Shown here piece by piece: positions 25,596-34,495 of a DNA stretch of 64,000 bases. Within the stretch, counting starts at the first letter, position 1, and every line of letters begins with the position of its first letter. The translations under genes and the position numbers were made by a program. Source of the stretch: Castellaniella sp049650445 (GTDB taxonomy: Bacteria; Pseudomonadota; Gammaproteobacteria; Burkholderiales; Burkholderiaceae_B); assembly GCF_049650445.1 (NCBI RefSeq), contig NZ_JBASAD010000036.1, forward strand, positions 25,491 to 89,490, read 5' to 3'. Under the pieces are notes generated by a model. It worked only from the letters and a program-made list of their open reading frames with translations. It was not told the DNA's origin and did no database searches.

Positions 25596-26102
25596 TCAGT
25601 TGCGTGCGCCGGGGGGCAGGATCAGGCCGGAGTCCTCGCCCGGAGCCGAGGCACCCGCCTGCTGCGCCAGCCGCTGCTCGTACAGTGCCTGGAAATTCAT
25701 TTCGCTGAGGTGCAGCGGCGGCATCGAGGTACGGGTGATGGCGTCGGCGACGTTGGCGCGCAGATAGGGATAGAGCATGGTCGGGCAGACGATGCCCAGC
25801 AGCGGATCGAGCTGTTCGGCCGGGATGTTGGCGGCCTCGAAGATGCCGGCCTGGCAGAGTTCGACCAGATACAGGACCTTGTCGCCGATGCGCGTGGTCA
25901 CCGTGGCGGTCACCGAGGATTCGAACACGGTTTCCGCCAGTTGCCGGCCACCGACCTGGATGGAGACCTCGACGGTCGGGCCTTCCTGTTCGAGGAAGAT
26001 TTCCGGGGCGTTGGGCATTTCCAGCGACAGATCCTTCACATAGGTGCGCTGCAGGCCGAAGCTGGGGGACTGGTCGTTCTGGGTTTGGTTTTCGTCGGAC
26101 AT
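25596..26102 (-). CDS. secB: Protein-export chaperone SecB
   Basis: A 168-residue acidic tetrameric chaperone that keeps preproteins unfolded and delivers them to SecA. The conserved SFGLQRTYVKDLSLEMPNAP start and PTMLYPYLRANVADAITR region are present, with an acidic, Pro/Gly-rich tail. Spacing of 19 bp to gpsA and 48 bp from grxC supports one transcript. Confidence 0.96.
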   Translation of the reverse strand: MSDENQTQNDQSPSFGLQRTYVKDLSLEMPNAPEIFLEQEGPTVEVSIQVGGRQLAETVFESSVTATVTTRIGDKVLYLVELCQAGIFEAANIPAEQLDPLLGIVCPTMLYPYLRANVADAITRTSMPPLHLSEMNFQALYEQRLAQQAGASAPGEDSGLILPPGARN

Positions 26103-26150
26103 GAGAGGTTCCGGTGAGTAGGGTGGGGAGGCGGCCGGGACTGGCCGGTG

Positions 26151-26408
26151 TCAGGCTTGCAGCAGGGGCAGCAGGCCGGCGGCGCGGTCCAGGGCTGAAA
26201 GGTCGTCGAAGCCGCCGATGTGGCGCTCGTCGATGTAGATCTGCGGTACGGTGCGGCGACCCGTGCGTTCCATCATGGCCGTGCGCTGCTCGGGATCGCG
26301 GTCGATGAAGATCTTGTTGATCTCGGTCACGCCGCGCTGCTTGAGCAGCATTTCGGCACGTGTGCAATAGGGGCACACAGAGGTGCAATACATGGTGATT
26401 TGAGCCAT
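26151..26408 (-). CDS. grxC: Glutaredoxin 3
   Basis: An 85-residue glutaredoxin reducing disulfides with glutathione. The active-site CPYC is at residues 12-15, in the usual context YCTSVCPYCTRAEMLL, with the TVPQIYIDERHIGGFDDL cis-Pro and glutathione-binding region. Normal length. It lies in the operon between the rhodanese-like gene and secB. Confidence 0.95.
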   Translation of the reverse strand: MAQITMYCTSVCPYCTRAEMLLKQRGVTEINKIFIDRDPEQRTAMMERTGRRTVPQIYIDERHIGGFDDLSALDRAAGLLPLLQA

Positions 26409-26424
26409 GGCGGATGGGTTCCGG

Positions 26425-26835
26425 TCAGGATTTTTTCAGAGGCAGGCCGCCTTCGGTCCAGGCATTCAGCCCGCCGTCGAGGCAGGATACCCGATCGAAG
26501 CCCTGCTTGCGCAACTGGGCGACGGCCTTGGTGGCGTCGCGCCCGTGGGCGTCGACCAGCACGATGGGCTTGTCCTTGGGCAGGCTGTTGATGTGCGATT
26601 CCAGCGTGTCCAGGGGGATGTTGCGGGCCTGGGGGATGGCGCCGGTCTTGAACTGATCGGCAGGACGCACGTCCACGAACTGGCCATGTTCCTGGTTGAC
26701 CTGGCGGATGGCTTCGGCCAGGGCGACGCGTCCGGTCGAGCGGCCTTTGGACAGGCTGGGCCATAGCAGCAGGCCTCCGGAAGCCAGGGCGATGAGCAGA
26801 ATCCAGAGGTTGTTCTGGCTGAGTAAGAAGTCCAC
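26425..26835 (-). CDS. Membrane-anchored rhodanese-like protein without the catalytic cysteine
   Basis: 136 residues with an N-terminal membrane helix (about 10-28) and one rhodanese domain (FVDVRPADQFKTGAIPQARNIP...). The catalytic loop that normally reads C-x-x-G-x-R reads DAHGRDAT, so the sulfur-carrying cysteine is replaced; one cysteine occurs later in RVSCLDGGLNAW. YibN-type proteins in this same gene position (yibN-grxC-secB-gpsA) also act as membrane proteins of unclear function. It heads the leftward operon and diverges from gpmA. Confidence 0.85.
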   Translation of the reverse strand: MDFLLSQNNLWILLIALASGGLLLWPSLSKGRSTGRVALAEAIRQVNQEHGQFVDVRPADQFKTGAIPQARNIPLDTLESHINSLPKDKPIVLVDAHGRDATKAVAQLRKQGFDRVSCLDGGLNAWTEGGLPLKKS

Positions 26836-26956
26836 GGCGGTTCCTGTAACGGTGTGACGGCTAGCGTTTTTGCCCGGGATTGGCCCATCGGCAAAAAATC
26901 AATGCTCGGGGATTATAAAATGGTCGGCAGTTTTGGACTTTACAGGCTTGCGGATC

Positions 26957-27709
26957 ATGCACAAACTGGTACTCATGCGCCATGGCGAAAGCCAATGGAA
27001 TCTCGAAAACCGCTTCACCGGCTGGACCGACGTGGACCTCACCGACACCGGCCGCGAACAGGCGCGCAGGGCGGGAGAACTGCTGCGCGAGCAGGGTTAT
27101 GAGTTCGATCTGGCCTATGCTTCGGTCCTCAAGCGCGCGATCCGCACCTTGTGGATCGCGCTGGACGCCATGGATGCCATGCATACCCCCATCGGCCTGC
27201 ACTGGCGGCTGAACGAGCGCCACTACGGGGCCTTGCAGGGCCTGAACAAGGCCGAAACAGCCGCCCGCTACGGCGAAGCCCAGGTGCTGCAATGGCGCCG
27301 CGCCTACGCAATCGCCCCCGACGCCCTGGCCGAGGACGATCCGCGCCATCCGCGCTTCGATACCCGCTACCGTCGCGTGCCGGCCGGCGAACTGCCGGCC
27401 ACGGAATGCCTGCGCGACACGGTGGACCGCGTCGTCCCTTTCTGGAATGAGTCCATCGCGCCCGCCATCCGCTCCGGGCGGCGGGTGCTGGTCTCGGCCC
27501 ACGGCAACAGCCTGCGCGCCCTGATCAAGCATCTGGACGGCATTTCGGACGAGGACATCATCGCCCTGAACATCCCGACCGGTCAGCCGCTGGTGTACGA
27601 GCTGGACGACGATCTGCGTCCCCTGCGCCACTATTACCTGGGCGACGAGGAACAGATCCGCGCCGCCATGCAGGCGGTCGCCAACCAGGGCAAGGCGAAG
27701 GCGGTCTGA
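26957..27709 (+). CDS. gpmA: 2,3-bisphosphoglycerate-dependent phosphoglycerate mutase
   Basis: Glycolytic and gluconeogenic mutase interconverting 3- and 2-phosphoglycerate. 250 residues. The phosphorylated His is in LMRHGESQWN (about 9), with NRFTGWTDVDLT, LNERHYGALQGLNK and the second active-site His in SAHGNSLRALIKHL. The open frame extends 29 codons upstream, but the conserved MHKLVLMRHGE start is at 26957. An A/T-rich stretch including TTATAA (26913-26918) lies in the 121-bp divergent region before it and may hold the promoter. Confidence 0.95.
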   Translation: MHKLVLMRHGESQWNLENRFTGWTDVDLTDTGREQARRAGELLREQGYEFDLAYASVLKRAIRTLWIALDAMDAMHTPIGLHWRLNERHYGALQGLNKAETAARYGEAQVLQWRRAYAIAPDALAEDDPRHPRFDTRYRRVPAGELPATECLRDTVDRVVPFWNESIAPAIRSGRRVLVSAHGNSLRALIKHLDGISDEDIIALNIPTGQPLVYELDDDLRPLRHYYLGDEEQIRAAMQAVANQGKAKAV

Positions 27710-27735
27710 CGATTCGACCAGTTCCGGGCCTGAAC

Positions 27736-29253
27736 ATGGACTTCATTGGCGGGGCGTGCATGCGCCCGGGTGCGCGCGCTCGCCGCGCGCTCGATCGCGG
27801 GTGGCTGTGGCGGGCGCTGGGCCTGCTGGGCCTTGCCATGGCCCTGGCCTGCCAGACGGCCGGAGCACAATCCAGCCCCGAAACCCGTCAGGCGCGCGCG
27901 CGCGAAGACCAGACTGCCCTGCGCGAGCAGATCGATGCGCTGCAAAAGCGCATCGAGTCCTCGGAGTCCTCGCGCGAGGATGCCAGCCGTGCGCTGCAGG
28001 CCTCCGAACAGGCGATTTCCGACATCAGCCGCGAACTGGCCGAACTGGACCGGCGCCAGGTCGCGTTGCAGGACAGTCTGCGCCGGCTGGACACCACCCG
28101 TGACCAGCAGTCCAAAGAGCTGGAGCGCCAGCAGCAGGCCCTGGCGGATCAGTTGCGCGCTCAGTACGCCAGTGGCCTGTCGCCGTGGACCGCGCTGCTC
28201 TCGGGCCGCGACCCGCAGGAAATCGGCCGCGAACTGGCCTGGCTGGCCTACGTCACCCGGTCCCGCACGCAGGCGCTCGACGACTTGCGCAAGACGCTGG
28301 ACCGGCTGGCCGATCTGCGGCGGCAGACCGACGAAGGCCGTCGGGATCTCGACACGGTGCGGGACGACGTCCAGAAACGTCGCCAGGACCTGCAGGCCCA
28401 GCAGGCGCAGCGCCGCGAGGTGCTGGACAAGATCCGGTCCCGGCTGGACGATGAGCGCGGTCAGGCGAAACAGCTTCAGGCGCGTGATGCGCGCCTGGGC
28501 AATCTGATCAAAGATCTGGATGCCGAGATTGCCCGGGCCGAGGCCCGGCGCCAGGCGGCCCTGAAGGCCGAGGCCGAGCGCCGCGCGCGTGAACAGGCCG
28601 CCCGCGCCCAGGCTGAAAAGGTCCGGCAGGAGCAGGAACGCGCGCGCGCCGCCGAAGAGGCGCGCCAGGTGCGTGAGCAGGCCGAACGCCACGTGCGCGA
28701 GGCAGATGCGCAGGCACCGCGTGCCGAGGAGACCGCGCCGGCGCAGACCCCGGATCGGGCGCCGCCCGCAGCCGGGACGGTCCGGGAAGAATCGGCCCAG
28801 GGCGAATCCTCCGGTCAGGCAGCACCCAGGGGCGAGGCGGCCGCGCGCACCGAGCCCGAAGGCGGCTTCCCCGGTTTGAGCAAGGGCCTGCCGCGCCCTG
28901 TCCCGGGCGACGTTCAGGGCCGGTTCGGCGCGCAACGTCCGGAAGGCGGGTTGTGGCGCGGCGTCGTGCTGCGGGCGGCGGCGGGAACGCCCGTGCACGC
29001 CGTAGCCCCGGGCCGTGTGGTGTTCGCCCATTGGCTCAGCGGTTTTGGCAACCTGCTGATCATCGATCACGGCAAGCAGTATCTCAGCATCTACGCTTAC
29101 AACCAGACCCTGATGCGCCAGGTCGGCGACGTGGTGGCACGCGGTGACGAGATCGCCCGGGTCGGCGCCACGGGCGGCCAGGTCGAACCCGGCCTGTACT
29201 TCGAATTGCGGCACCAGGGGGCGCCCATCAATCCGGAAATGTGGTTGAAATAG
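27736..29253 (+). CDS. envC: EnvC-like murein hydrolase activator
   Basis: A 505-residue periplasmic protein that in E. coli activates the amidases AmiA/AmiB at the septum. It has a basic N-terminus and signal peptide (WLWRALGLLGLAMALA..AGAQS), a long coiled coil (about 55-290), an Ala/Glu/Pro-rich linker and a C-terminal LytM/M23 domain. The catalytic zinc ligands of active M23 peptidases are missing (ALYFE-type LYFELRHQG instead of HLHFE), as in EnvC, so it is an activator rather than a hydrolase. The start may be the ATG at 27760 instead of 27736. It is followed by the S41 protease gene. Confidence 0.88.
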   Translation: MDFIGGACMRPGARARRALDRGWLWRALGLLGLAMALACQTAGAQSSPETRQARAREDQTALREQIDALQKRIESSESSREDASRALQASEQAISDISRELAELDRRQVALQDSLRRLDTTRDQQSKELERQQQALADQLRAQYASGLSPWTALLSGRDPQEIGRELAWLAYVTRSRTQALDDLRKTLDRLADLRRQTDEGRRDLDTVRDDVQKRRQDLQAQQAQRREVLDKIRSRLDDERGQAKQLQARDARLGNLIKDLDAEIARAEARRQAALKAEAERRAREQAARAQAEKVRQEQERARAAEEARQVREQAERHVREADAQAPRAEETAPAQTPDRAPPAAGTVREESAQGESSGQAAPRGEAAARTEPEGGFPGLSKGLPRPVPGDVQGRFGAQRPEGGLWRGVVLRAAAGTPVHAVAPGRVVFAHWLSGFGNLLIIDHGKQYLSIYAYNQTLMRQVGDVVARGDEIARVGATGGQVEPGLYFELRHQGAPINPEMWLK

Positions 29254-29355
29254 GGCTGTCCCGTGCGGACTTAACTTTCTGTACTATGTATCCTTCGCCC
29301 TCCGAGGCGCCTTTGGGCACCGCGATGGCGGTCCAATCATCGCTTAGGAACGTGC

Positions 29356-30873
29356 ATGAGCACTCGAAACAAACGCTCGTTGATCTGGGTTCTGGCAGGT
29401 TTTCTGGGAGGCATCCTGGTCAGCCTCGGCATCTCGGCGGCTGCCCAGAAGGGCGAGCCCCTGCCGCTCAAGGCCTTGCAGCAGTTCGCCAACGTCTATG
29501 GCGCGATCAAATCCAGCTACGTCGAGCCGGTGCCCGACCAGACCCTGATCGACGATGCGATCAAGGGCCTGTTCGCCGACCTGGATCCGCACTCTGTGTA
29601 TCTGGACGAGGAAGCCTACAAGCAGATGCAGGACATCACCCGGGGCGGCTTTGGCGGCCTGGGGATCGAGATCGGCACCCAGGACGGCATGCCCAAGGTC
29701 ATCGCGCCGATCGAGGACACCCCGGCGGCGCGCGCCGGCATTCTGACGGGTGACCTGATCACCCACATCAACGGCGAGCCCACCAAGGGCGTCAGCCTGA
29801 ACGACGCCGTGAAGAAGATGCGCGGCGAACCCGGCACCCCGATCGACCTGACGATCCAGCGCGCCGGCAGCCCCAAGCCCCTGAAATTCCACATCGTGCG
29901 GGAAATGATCAAGACCCGCAGCGTGCGCGGCAAGATGCTCGACAACGACATTGCCTACATACGCATCAGCCAGTTCCAGGACCGCACCACGTCCGACATG
30001 GTGCGGATGCTGGCTTCCCTGTCGAAAAAGCAGGCGCCCAAGGGGCTGGTGCTGGACCTGCGCAACGATCCGGGCGGTTTGCTGGACGGTGCCATCGGCG
30101 TGACTTCCGCCTTCATCGAGCCCGGCAAGCTGGTGGTGTCCACCAAGGGTCGCATTCCGTCCTCGAACGAAGAGTTCTATGCCCGTCCCCTGAATGGCAG
30201 CCATGGCGTCGAGGACGGCGGGCAGTTGCCCGCCTGGACGCACACGGTGCCCATGGTGGTGCTGGTCAATGTCGGCTCGGCTTCGGCTTCGGAAATCGTG
30301 GCCGGCGCCCTGCAGGACTACAAGCGCGCCCGCATCATCGGCAATCGCACCTTCGGCAAGGGCTCGGTGCAGTCCGTTCTGCAACTGGGCAAGGACACGG
30401 GCATCAAGCTCACCACGGCGCGCTATTACACCCCCAGCGGTCGTTCGATCCAGAATACCGGCGTGGCCCCCGATGACGTCGTGGACGACAGTGCCGCCGG
30501 CAACCTGTTCCGCATGCAGCGCGAGGTCGATCTGCAGCACCACCTGGAAAACCAGGCCGGCGCGGCGGGTGCGGACGACGCGGATGATGGCGATTTCGTC
30601 CAGGGCGAGATCAAGATGTTCGAATTCGGCGGCGCCGACGACTGGCAGTTGCGGCAGGCCATCAACGTCCTGCAGGGCCGCCCGGTCCAGAAGTCCGACC
30701 CCGCCCAGGTGAAGCAGGCGCGTGCCCAGGCTCAGGCCGAGGACGCAGCGGCCAAACCGGCGAACAATGCGGCCGGCAAACCCGCCGATGCGGAAAAAAA
30801 AACCCTGAATAATGCCGGCGACGGGGTTGAACGCTATCGTGTCACCCCGGAAGGTCTGATCCGGATTCCGTGA
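29356..30873 (+). CDS. Carboxyl-terminal processing peptidase (S41 family)
   Basis: A 505-residue periplasmic serine protease. It has an N-terminal membrane anchor or signal (SLIWVLAGFLGGILVSLGISAAAQ), a PDZ domain (about 90-175, GGFGGLGIEIGTQDGMPKVIAP...) and the peptidase core with the catalytic Ser in VGSASASEIVAGALQD (about 309) and Lys in TFGKGSVQSVL (about 336). An Ala/Lys-rich tail of about 60 residues closes the protein. Gene order gpmA-envC-ctp is conserved in betaproteobacteria and links it to cell-wall remodelling. Its TGA overlaps the ATG of the next gene (TGATG). Confidence 0.93.
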   Translation: MSTRNKRSLIWVLAGFLGGILVSLGISAAAQKGEPLPLKALQQFANVYGAIKSSYVEPVPDQTLIDDAIKGLFADLDPHSVYLDEEAYKQMQDITRGGFGGLGIEIGTQDGMPKVIAPIEDTPAARAGILTGDLITHINGEPTKGVSLNDAVKKMRGEPGTPIDLTIQRAGSPKPLKFHIVREMIKTRSVRGKMLDNDIAYIRISQFQDRTTSDMVRMLASLSKKQAPKGLVLDLRNDPGGLLDGAIGVTSAFIEPGKLVVSTKGRIPSSNEEFYARPLNGSHGVEDGGQLPAWTHTVPMVVLVNVGSASASEIVAGALQDYKRARIIGNRTFGKGSVQSVLQLGKDTGIKLTTARYYTPSGRSIQNTGVAPDDVVDDSAAGNLFRMQREVDLQHHLENQAGAAGADDADDGDFVQGEIKMFEFGGADDWQLRQAINVLQGRPVQKSDPAQVKQARAQAQAEDAAAKPANNAAGKPADAEKKTLNNAGDGVERYRVTPEGLIRIP

Positions 30874-31670
30874 TGGAGCGCGCATCCGTCCTGGACGATG
30901 CGCGGCTGACGCGCTATGCCCGGCACATCCTGCTCGATGAACTGGGCATCGAGGGACAGGAACGTCTGCTGGCGTCGCGGGTGCTCATCGTCGGTGCCGG
31001 CGGCCTGGGGTCTCCGGCGGCCTTGTATCTGGCCGCTGCGGGCGTGGGCCGGATGACGCTGGTGGACGACGATCTCGTCGAACTCAGCAATCTGCAGCGC
31101 CAGATCCTGCATGACATGGCCGGCCTGGGACGCCCCAAGGCCGAATCGGGCCGGGATGCCTTGCAGGCCCTGAATCCGGACGTGCAGGTGCGGGCGCTGG
31201 TCGAGCGGCTGGACGAAGCCCGGCTGCGCGCATTGGCGCTGGACGCCGACGTGGTGCTGGATTGCTGCGACAATTTCGCCACCCGGCATGCCATCAATCG
31301 CGCCTGTGTGGCGGCTCGCAAGCCCCTGGTGTCGGGGGCGGCGATCAAGTTCTCAGGCCAGATCAGCGTCTATGATCTGCGTGACGACGAGGCGCCCTGT
31401 TATCACTGTCTGTTTCCCGAGGCCGATGACGTCGAGGAATTGCGTTGCGCCACCACCGGGGTCCTGGGGCCTCTGGTCGGGATGGTGGGCAGCGTCCAGG
31501 CGGCCGAGGCCATCAAGGTGATCACCGGCATGGGCGAGCCGCTGGTCGGGCGGCTGCTGTCGGTCGATGCCCTGCGGATGCAGTGGCACACGATCCGCTT
31601 CAGGCGCGATCCCGACTGCCCGGTATGCGCCCGGCGCGAGCCTGCGTCAGCAGCGCCCCCAGGCGGTTGA
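30873..31670 (+). CDS. moeB: ThiF/MoeB-type adenylyltransferase
   Basis: A 265-residue E1-like enzyme that adenylates the C-terminal Gly-Gly of a sulfur-carrier protein (MoaD or ThiS). The ATP-binding motif is VLIVGAGGLGSPAALYLAAAGVG; VDDDLVELSNLQRQILH, DCCDNFATRHAINRAC and zinc-binding cysteine pairs CYHC and CPVC follow. The start is the ATG overlapping the ctp stop; a GTG one codon earlier is also possible. MoeB and ThiF cannot be told apart with certainty from sequence alone. Its last 71 bp overlap the convergent HAD gene, including the codons of the second zinc pair. Confidence 0.88.
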   Translation: MERASVLDDARLTRYARHILLDELGIEGQERLLASRVLIVGAGGLGSPAALYLAAAGVGRMTLVDDDLVELSNLQRQILHDMAGLGRPKAESGRDALQALNPDVQVRALVERLDEARLRALALDADVVLDCCDNFATRHAINRACVAARKPLVSGAAIKFSGQISVYDLRDDEAPCYHCLFPEADDVEELRCATTGVLGPLVGMVGSVQAAEAIKVITGMGEPLVGRLLSVDALRMQWHTIRFRRDPDCPVCARREPASAAPPGG

Positions 31671-32340
31671 TCCGCGTATCCACGTATAGATCGCGGCCGT
31701 TGCGCTGGCGGGAAAACGGCGTGCCGGGGTGGTACAGCCACACGGTGCGCATGCCGACCTGACGGGCGGATTTCAGATTGCGTTCGGTGTCTTCGACCAG
31801 AATGATGCGGTGGGCGGGTACGCCCAGCCGGGCGACCACCATGCGCATCAGGCCCAGCGACGGCTTGGGTCGCGCCAGCCCCATGGGCATCATGTGGTCG
31901 ATGGCCCACAGGCCATCGAATTCGTGCAGAATCCCCAGCGCGTCCAGCACGCGGCGGGCGTAGTGGGCCGGGGCATTGGTCAGCACGATGCGCGTGCCCG
32001 GCAGATCGCGCAGGCGGGCGGCCAGGCCGGTTTCCGAATGGACCAGCGGGGCGACGTCGAAATCGTGGCAGGTTGCCAGAAACTGGTGCAGGTTCACGCC
32101 GTGGTGGCGCGCCAGGCCGATGGCGGTGGCGCCGTAGCGTTTCCAGTAGCGCAGGCGCAGGGCGTTGGCCTGGTCGGGGGGCAGGTCCAGGGCCTGGGCG
32201 ACGGCTGCGCCCATGCGCCGGTCGATGGCGCCGAAGATGCCGCGCGAAGCATCGTGCAGGGTGTTGTCCAGGTCGAACAGCCAGACGGGATCGTCGGGGC
32301 CGATGGCCCGCCGGCGCCGCAGGGGGCTGGGCGCCTTCAT
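31600..32340 (-). CDS. HAD-family pyrimidine 5'-nucleotidase-like phosphatase
   Basis: A 246-residue haloacid-dehalogenase fold protein. Motif I is LFDLDNTLHD (nucleophile and acid Asp, about residues 21-23), motif II LTNAPAHYA, and motif III/IV KPSLGLM with VEDTERNLKSARQVGM. The 'DNTLH' form and the length match SDT1/SSM1-type pyrimidine 5'-nucleotidases. It is last in the leftward argB operon, 37 bp after argB. Its 3' end runs 71 bp into the opposing moeB gene, and both C-termini look intact. Confidence 0.85.
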   Translation of the reverse strand: MKAPSPLRRRRAIGPDDPVWLFDLDNTLHDASRGIFGAIDRRMGAAVAQALDLPPDQANALRLRYWKRYGATAIGLARHHGVNLHQFLATCHDFDVAPLVHSETGLAARLRDLPGTRIVLTNAPAHYARRVLDALGILHEFDGLWAIDHMMPMGLARPKPSLGLMRMVVARLGVPAHRIILVEDTERNLKSARQVGMRTVWLYHPGTPFSRQRNGRDLYVDTRINRLGALLTQARAGRIPGSRDRA

Positions 32341-32377
32341 GGAGCCCCCTGGGGACGGTCCGGCGCTCGCGGCGGTG

Positions 32378-33283
32378 TCAATGCGAACTGATCATGGTGC
32401 CCACGCCGCGATCCGTCAGGATTTCGAGCAGCAGGCAGTGCGGCACGCGGCCGTCGATGACGTGGACCGAGTTCACGCCGTAGCGGGCGGCGTCCAGCGC
32501 CGAGGAGATCTTCGGCAGCATGCCGCCCGACAGGGTGCCGTCCTGGAACAGCGCATCGATGGTCTGGGCCGACAGGCTGCGCAGCAACTGGCCGTCCTTG
32601 TCCAGTACCCCGGGGGTGTTGGTCAGCATGACGAGTTTTTCCGCACCCAGAACCTCGGCCATCTTGCCGGCGACGACGTCGGCGTTGATGTTGTAGGCCT
32701 GGCCGTCCTCGCCGTAGCCGATGGACGAGATGATGGGGATGAACTGATCGTCCTGCAGGGCCTTGACCACGGCCGGTTCGATGCGTTCGATGTCGCCCAC
32801 GAAACCGATGTCCAGGGTCTGGCCGGGATGGTCGGGGTCGGGCATGAGCTTTTTGCGCGCCTGGATCAGGCAGCCGTCCTTGCCGGTCAGGCCCACGGCC
32901 TTGCCGCCGGCCTCGTTGACCATCATGACGATGTCCTGCTGGACCTGGCCGGCCAGCACCCATTCGACGACTTCCATGGTCTCGGCGTCGGTGACGCGCA
33001 TGCCCTGGATGAAGGTGCCTTCCTTGCCGATGCGCTTGAGCGCGCTGTTGATCTGCGGGCCGCCGCCGTGCACCACCACCGGATTCAGGCCGACGAGCTT
33101 CAGCAGCACCACGTCGTGGGCGAAGCTGCGTTGCAGGCTTTCGTCGGTCATGGCGTTGCCGCCGTACTTGATGACGACGGTCTTGCCATGGAAGCGGCGA
33201 ATGTAGGGCAGAGCCTCGGAGAGGACTTCGGCCTTGAGGGCGGCCGATGTCTGGGAGGGGATGTCCTGGGAGGTATTCGTCAT
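32378..33283 (-). CDS. argB: Acetylglutamate kinase
   Basis: Second enzyme of arginine synthesis, phosphorylating N-acetylglutamate. 301 residues, the usual length. It has KYGGNAM near the N-terminus for ATP, NPVVVHGGGPQINSALKRIG for the substrate, LTGKDGCLIQARK, ADVVAGKMAEVLGAEKLVMLTNTPGVL and the C-terminal SGGMLPKISSALDA. It lies one base after the thioredoxin-like gene in the leftward operon. Confidence 0.96.
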   Translation of the reverse strand: MTNTSQDIPSQTSAALKAEVLSEALPYIRRFHGKTVVIKYGGNAMTDESLQRSFAHDVVLLKLVGLNPVVVHGGGPQINSALKRIGKEGTFIQGMRVTDAETMEVVEWVLAGQVQQDIVMMVNEAGGKAVGLTGKDGCLIQARKKLMPDPDHPGQTLDIGFVGDIERIEPAVVKALQDDQFIPIISSIGYGEDGQAYNINADVVAGKMAEVLGAEKLVMLTNTPGVLDKDGQLLRSLSAQTIDALFQDGTLSGGMLPKISSALDAARYGVNSVHVIDGRVPHCLLLEILTDRGVGTMISSH

Positions 33284-33284
33284 G

Positions 33285-33782
33285 TCAGGAAGCCAGTGCC
33301 TGTTCGACTGTGGCCATGAAGGCCTTTTCGTCGTAGTTGCCGAGATAGCGTTTGATGATGTGGCCCTGCTTGTCGATCAGGAAGGCCGTGGGGGTCAGGC
33401 GCACGTCGCCGAAGGCCTGGGCGATCTTGCCCTGAGCGTCGATGACCACCGGAAAGGGCAACTGGCGCGTGTCAGTGAAGTTCTTGACGTAGTTGGGCGG
33501 GTCGTACTGCATGGCCACGCCGATGGTGTCGAAGCCCCGGGATTTCAGTTCCTGGTAGTGGCGGATGGTGTCGGGCATCTGCGCCACGCAAGTGGTGCAG
33601 CTGGTGGCCCAGAACTTGACCAGGACGACCTTGCCGCGCAGGTCTTGCATGGTGACGGTTTTGCCGTTCAGGTCGGTGAAGGCGACGTCGGGTGCCGCCT
33701 GGGCGGACCCCTGGAATTGCCAGAGAGCGGCACCGCCGATCGCCACGACGGCCACCAGGGCGAGAAGAAACTTTTTCATCAT
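33285..33782 (-). CDS. Periplasmic TlpA-like thioredoxin-fold protein
   Basis: 165 residues with an N-terminal signal peptide or anchor (FLLALVAVVAIGGAALW) and a thioredoxin fold of the TlpA/ResA/AhpC type. The redox motif is CTTC at residues 62-65 in FWATSCTTCVAQMP, in place of the common WCxPC. RLTPTAFLIDKQGHI gives the cis-Pro region. It probably acts as a periplasmic thiol reductant; the partner is unknown. Its ATG overlaps the dolP stop (ATGA). Confidence 0.85.
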   Translation of the reverse strand: MMKKFLLALVAVVAIGGAALWQFQGSAQAAPDVAFTDLNGKTVTMQDLRGKVVLVKFWATSCTTCVAQMPDTIRHYQELKSRGFDTIGVAMQYDPPNYVKNFTDTRQLPFPVVIDAQGKIAQAFGDVRLTPTAFLIDKQGHIIKRYLGNYDEKAFMATVEQALAS

Positions 33783-34495
33783 TTGATGGGCATGGTCTGG
33801 ACGCCGCCGTCATCGCCTGCGGGCGACGACGTGGAGGCGCCGGAGGAACTGGAGTCATCGGTGACGGGCGCGGCGGTCCCTTGCTGGCCGGGTTCGACGA
33901 GCAGGGTCTCGCGCGCCACGATCGTGAATAATTTTACGACTTTATTGACCCCCGAGATGCCGGAGACGGTGGTCGCGGCGCGCTGGCCCTCGTCCGCAGT
34001 GACCTTGCCCATCAGGTAGACGATGCCGCGCTCGGTCGTGACCTTGATGGTGCGGAAGGGCACGTTTTCGGTGGCGACCAGTTGGCTCTTGACCTTGGAG
34101 GTCAGCCAGGTGTCATTGGTGCGTACGCTGAGCGGCGTGATGTCACCGACCCGGATGTAGTTGTCCACCGAACGGACCTTGGTGATGCCCCGGGCGATGG
34201 TCTCGGCCTGCTGCCGGTCGGCGTCGGTGGGGACGTCACCCACCAGCAGGAGCCGGCCCGCATAGGATGTGCCCAGGATGCGGGCCTTGTCGCCGAAGGC
34301 CTTGTTCATTTCGCTGGAGACGCGCAGTTCGATCGTCTGGTCGTCGACCTGTTCGCCGGCGGTGCGCCGGTCCGTGGCCACGGCGGCGGAGCCGGCGGCT
34401 GCGCCGCCCACGATGAACAGGCCGCAGCCCGACAGGGGAGCCAGGCAGGCCAGGCTGATCAGGAGGCGGGCGAGAGGGCGTTCGAAAACGGGCAT
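33779..34495 (-). CDS. dolP: Dual BON-domain outer-membrane lipoprotein (DolP/YraP-like)
   Basis: A 238-residue lipoprotein with lipobox LAPLSGC (Cys at about 24). Two BON domains follow (about 48-115 and 128-195), then a Ser/Gly/Asp-rich tail not found in E. coli DolP (191 residues). DolP supports outer-membrane integrity and BAM function. The conserved E. coli order yraN-diaA-dolP is kept here on the same strand, with the start overlapping the diaA stop by one base (TGATG). Confidence 0.9.
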   Translation of the reverse strand: MPVFERPLARLLISLACLAPLSGCGLFIVGGAAAGSAAVATDRRTAGEQVDDQTIELRVSSEMNKAFGDKARILGTSYAGRLLLVGDVPTDADRQQAETIARGITKVRSVDNYIRVGDITPLSVRTNDTWLTSKVKSQLVATENVPFRTIKVTTERGIVYLMGKVTADEGQRAATTVSGISGVNKVVKLFTIVARETLLVEPGQQGTAAPVTDDSSSSGASTSSPAGDDGGVQTMPIK

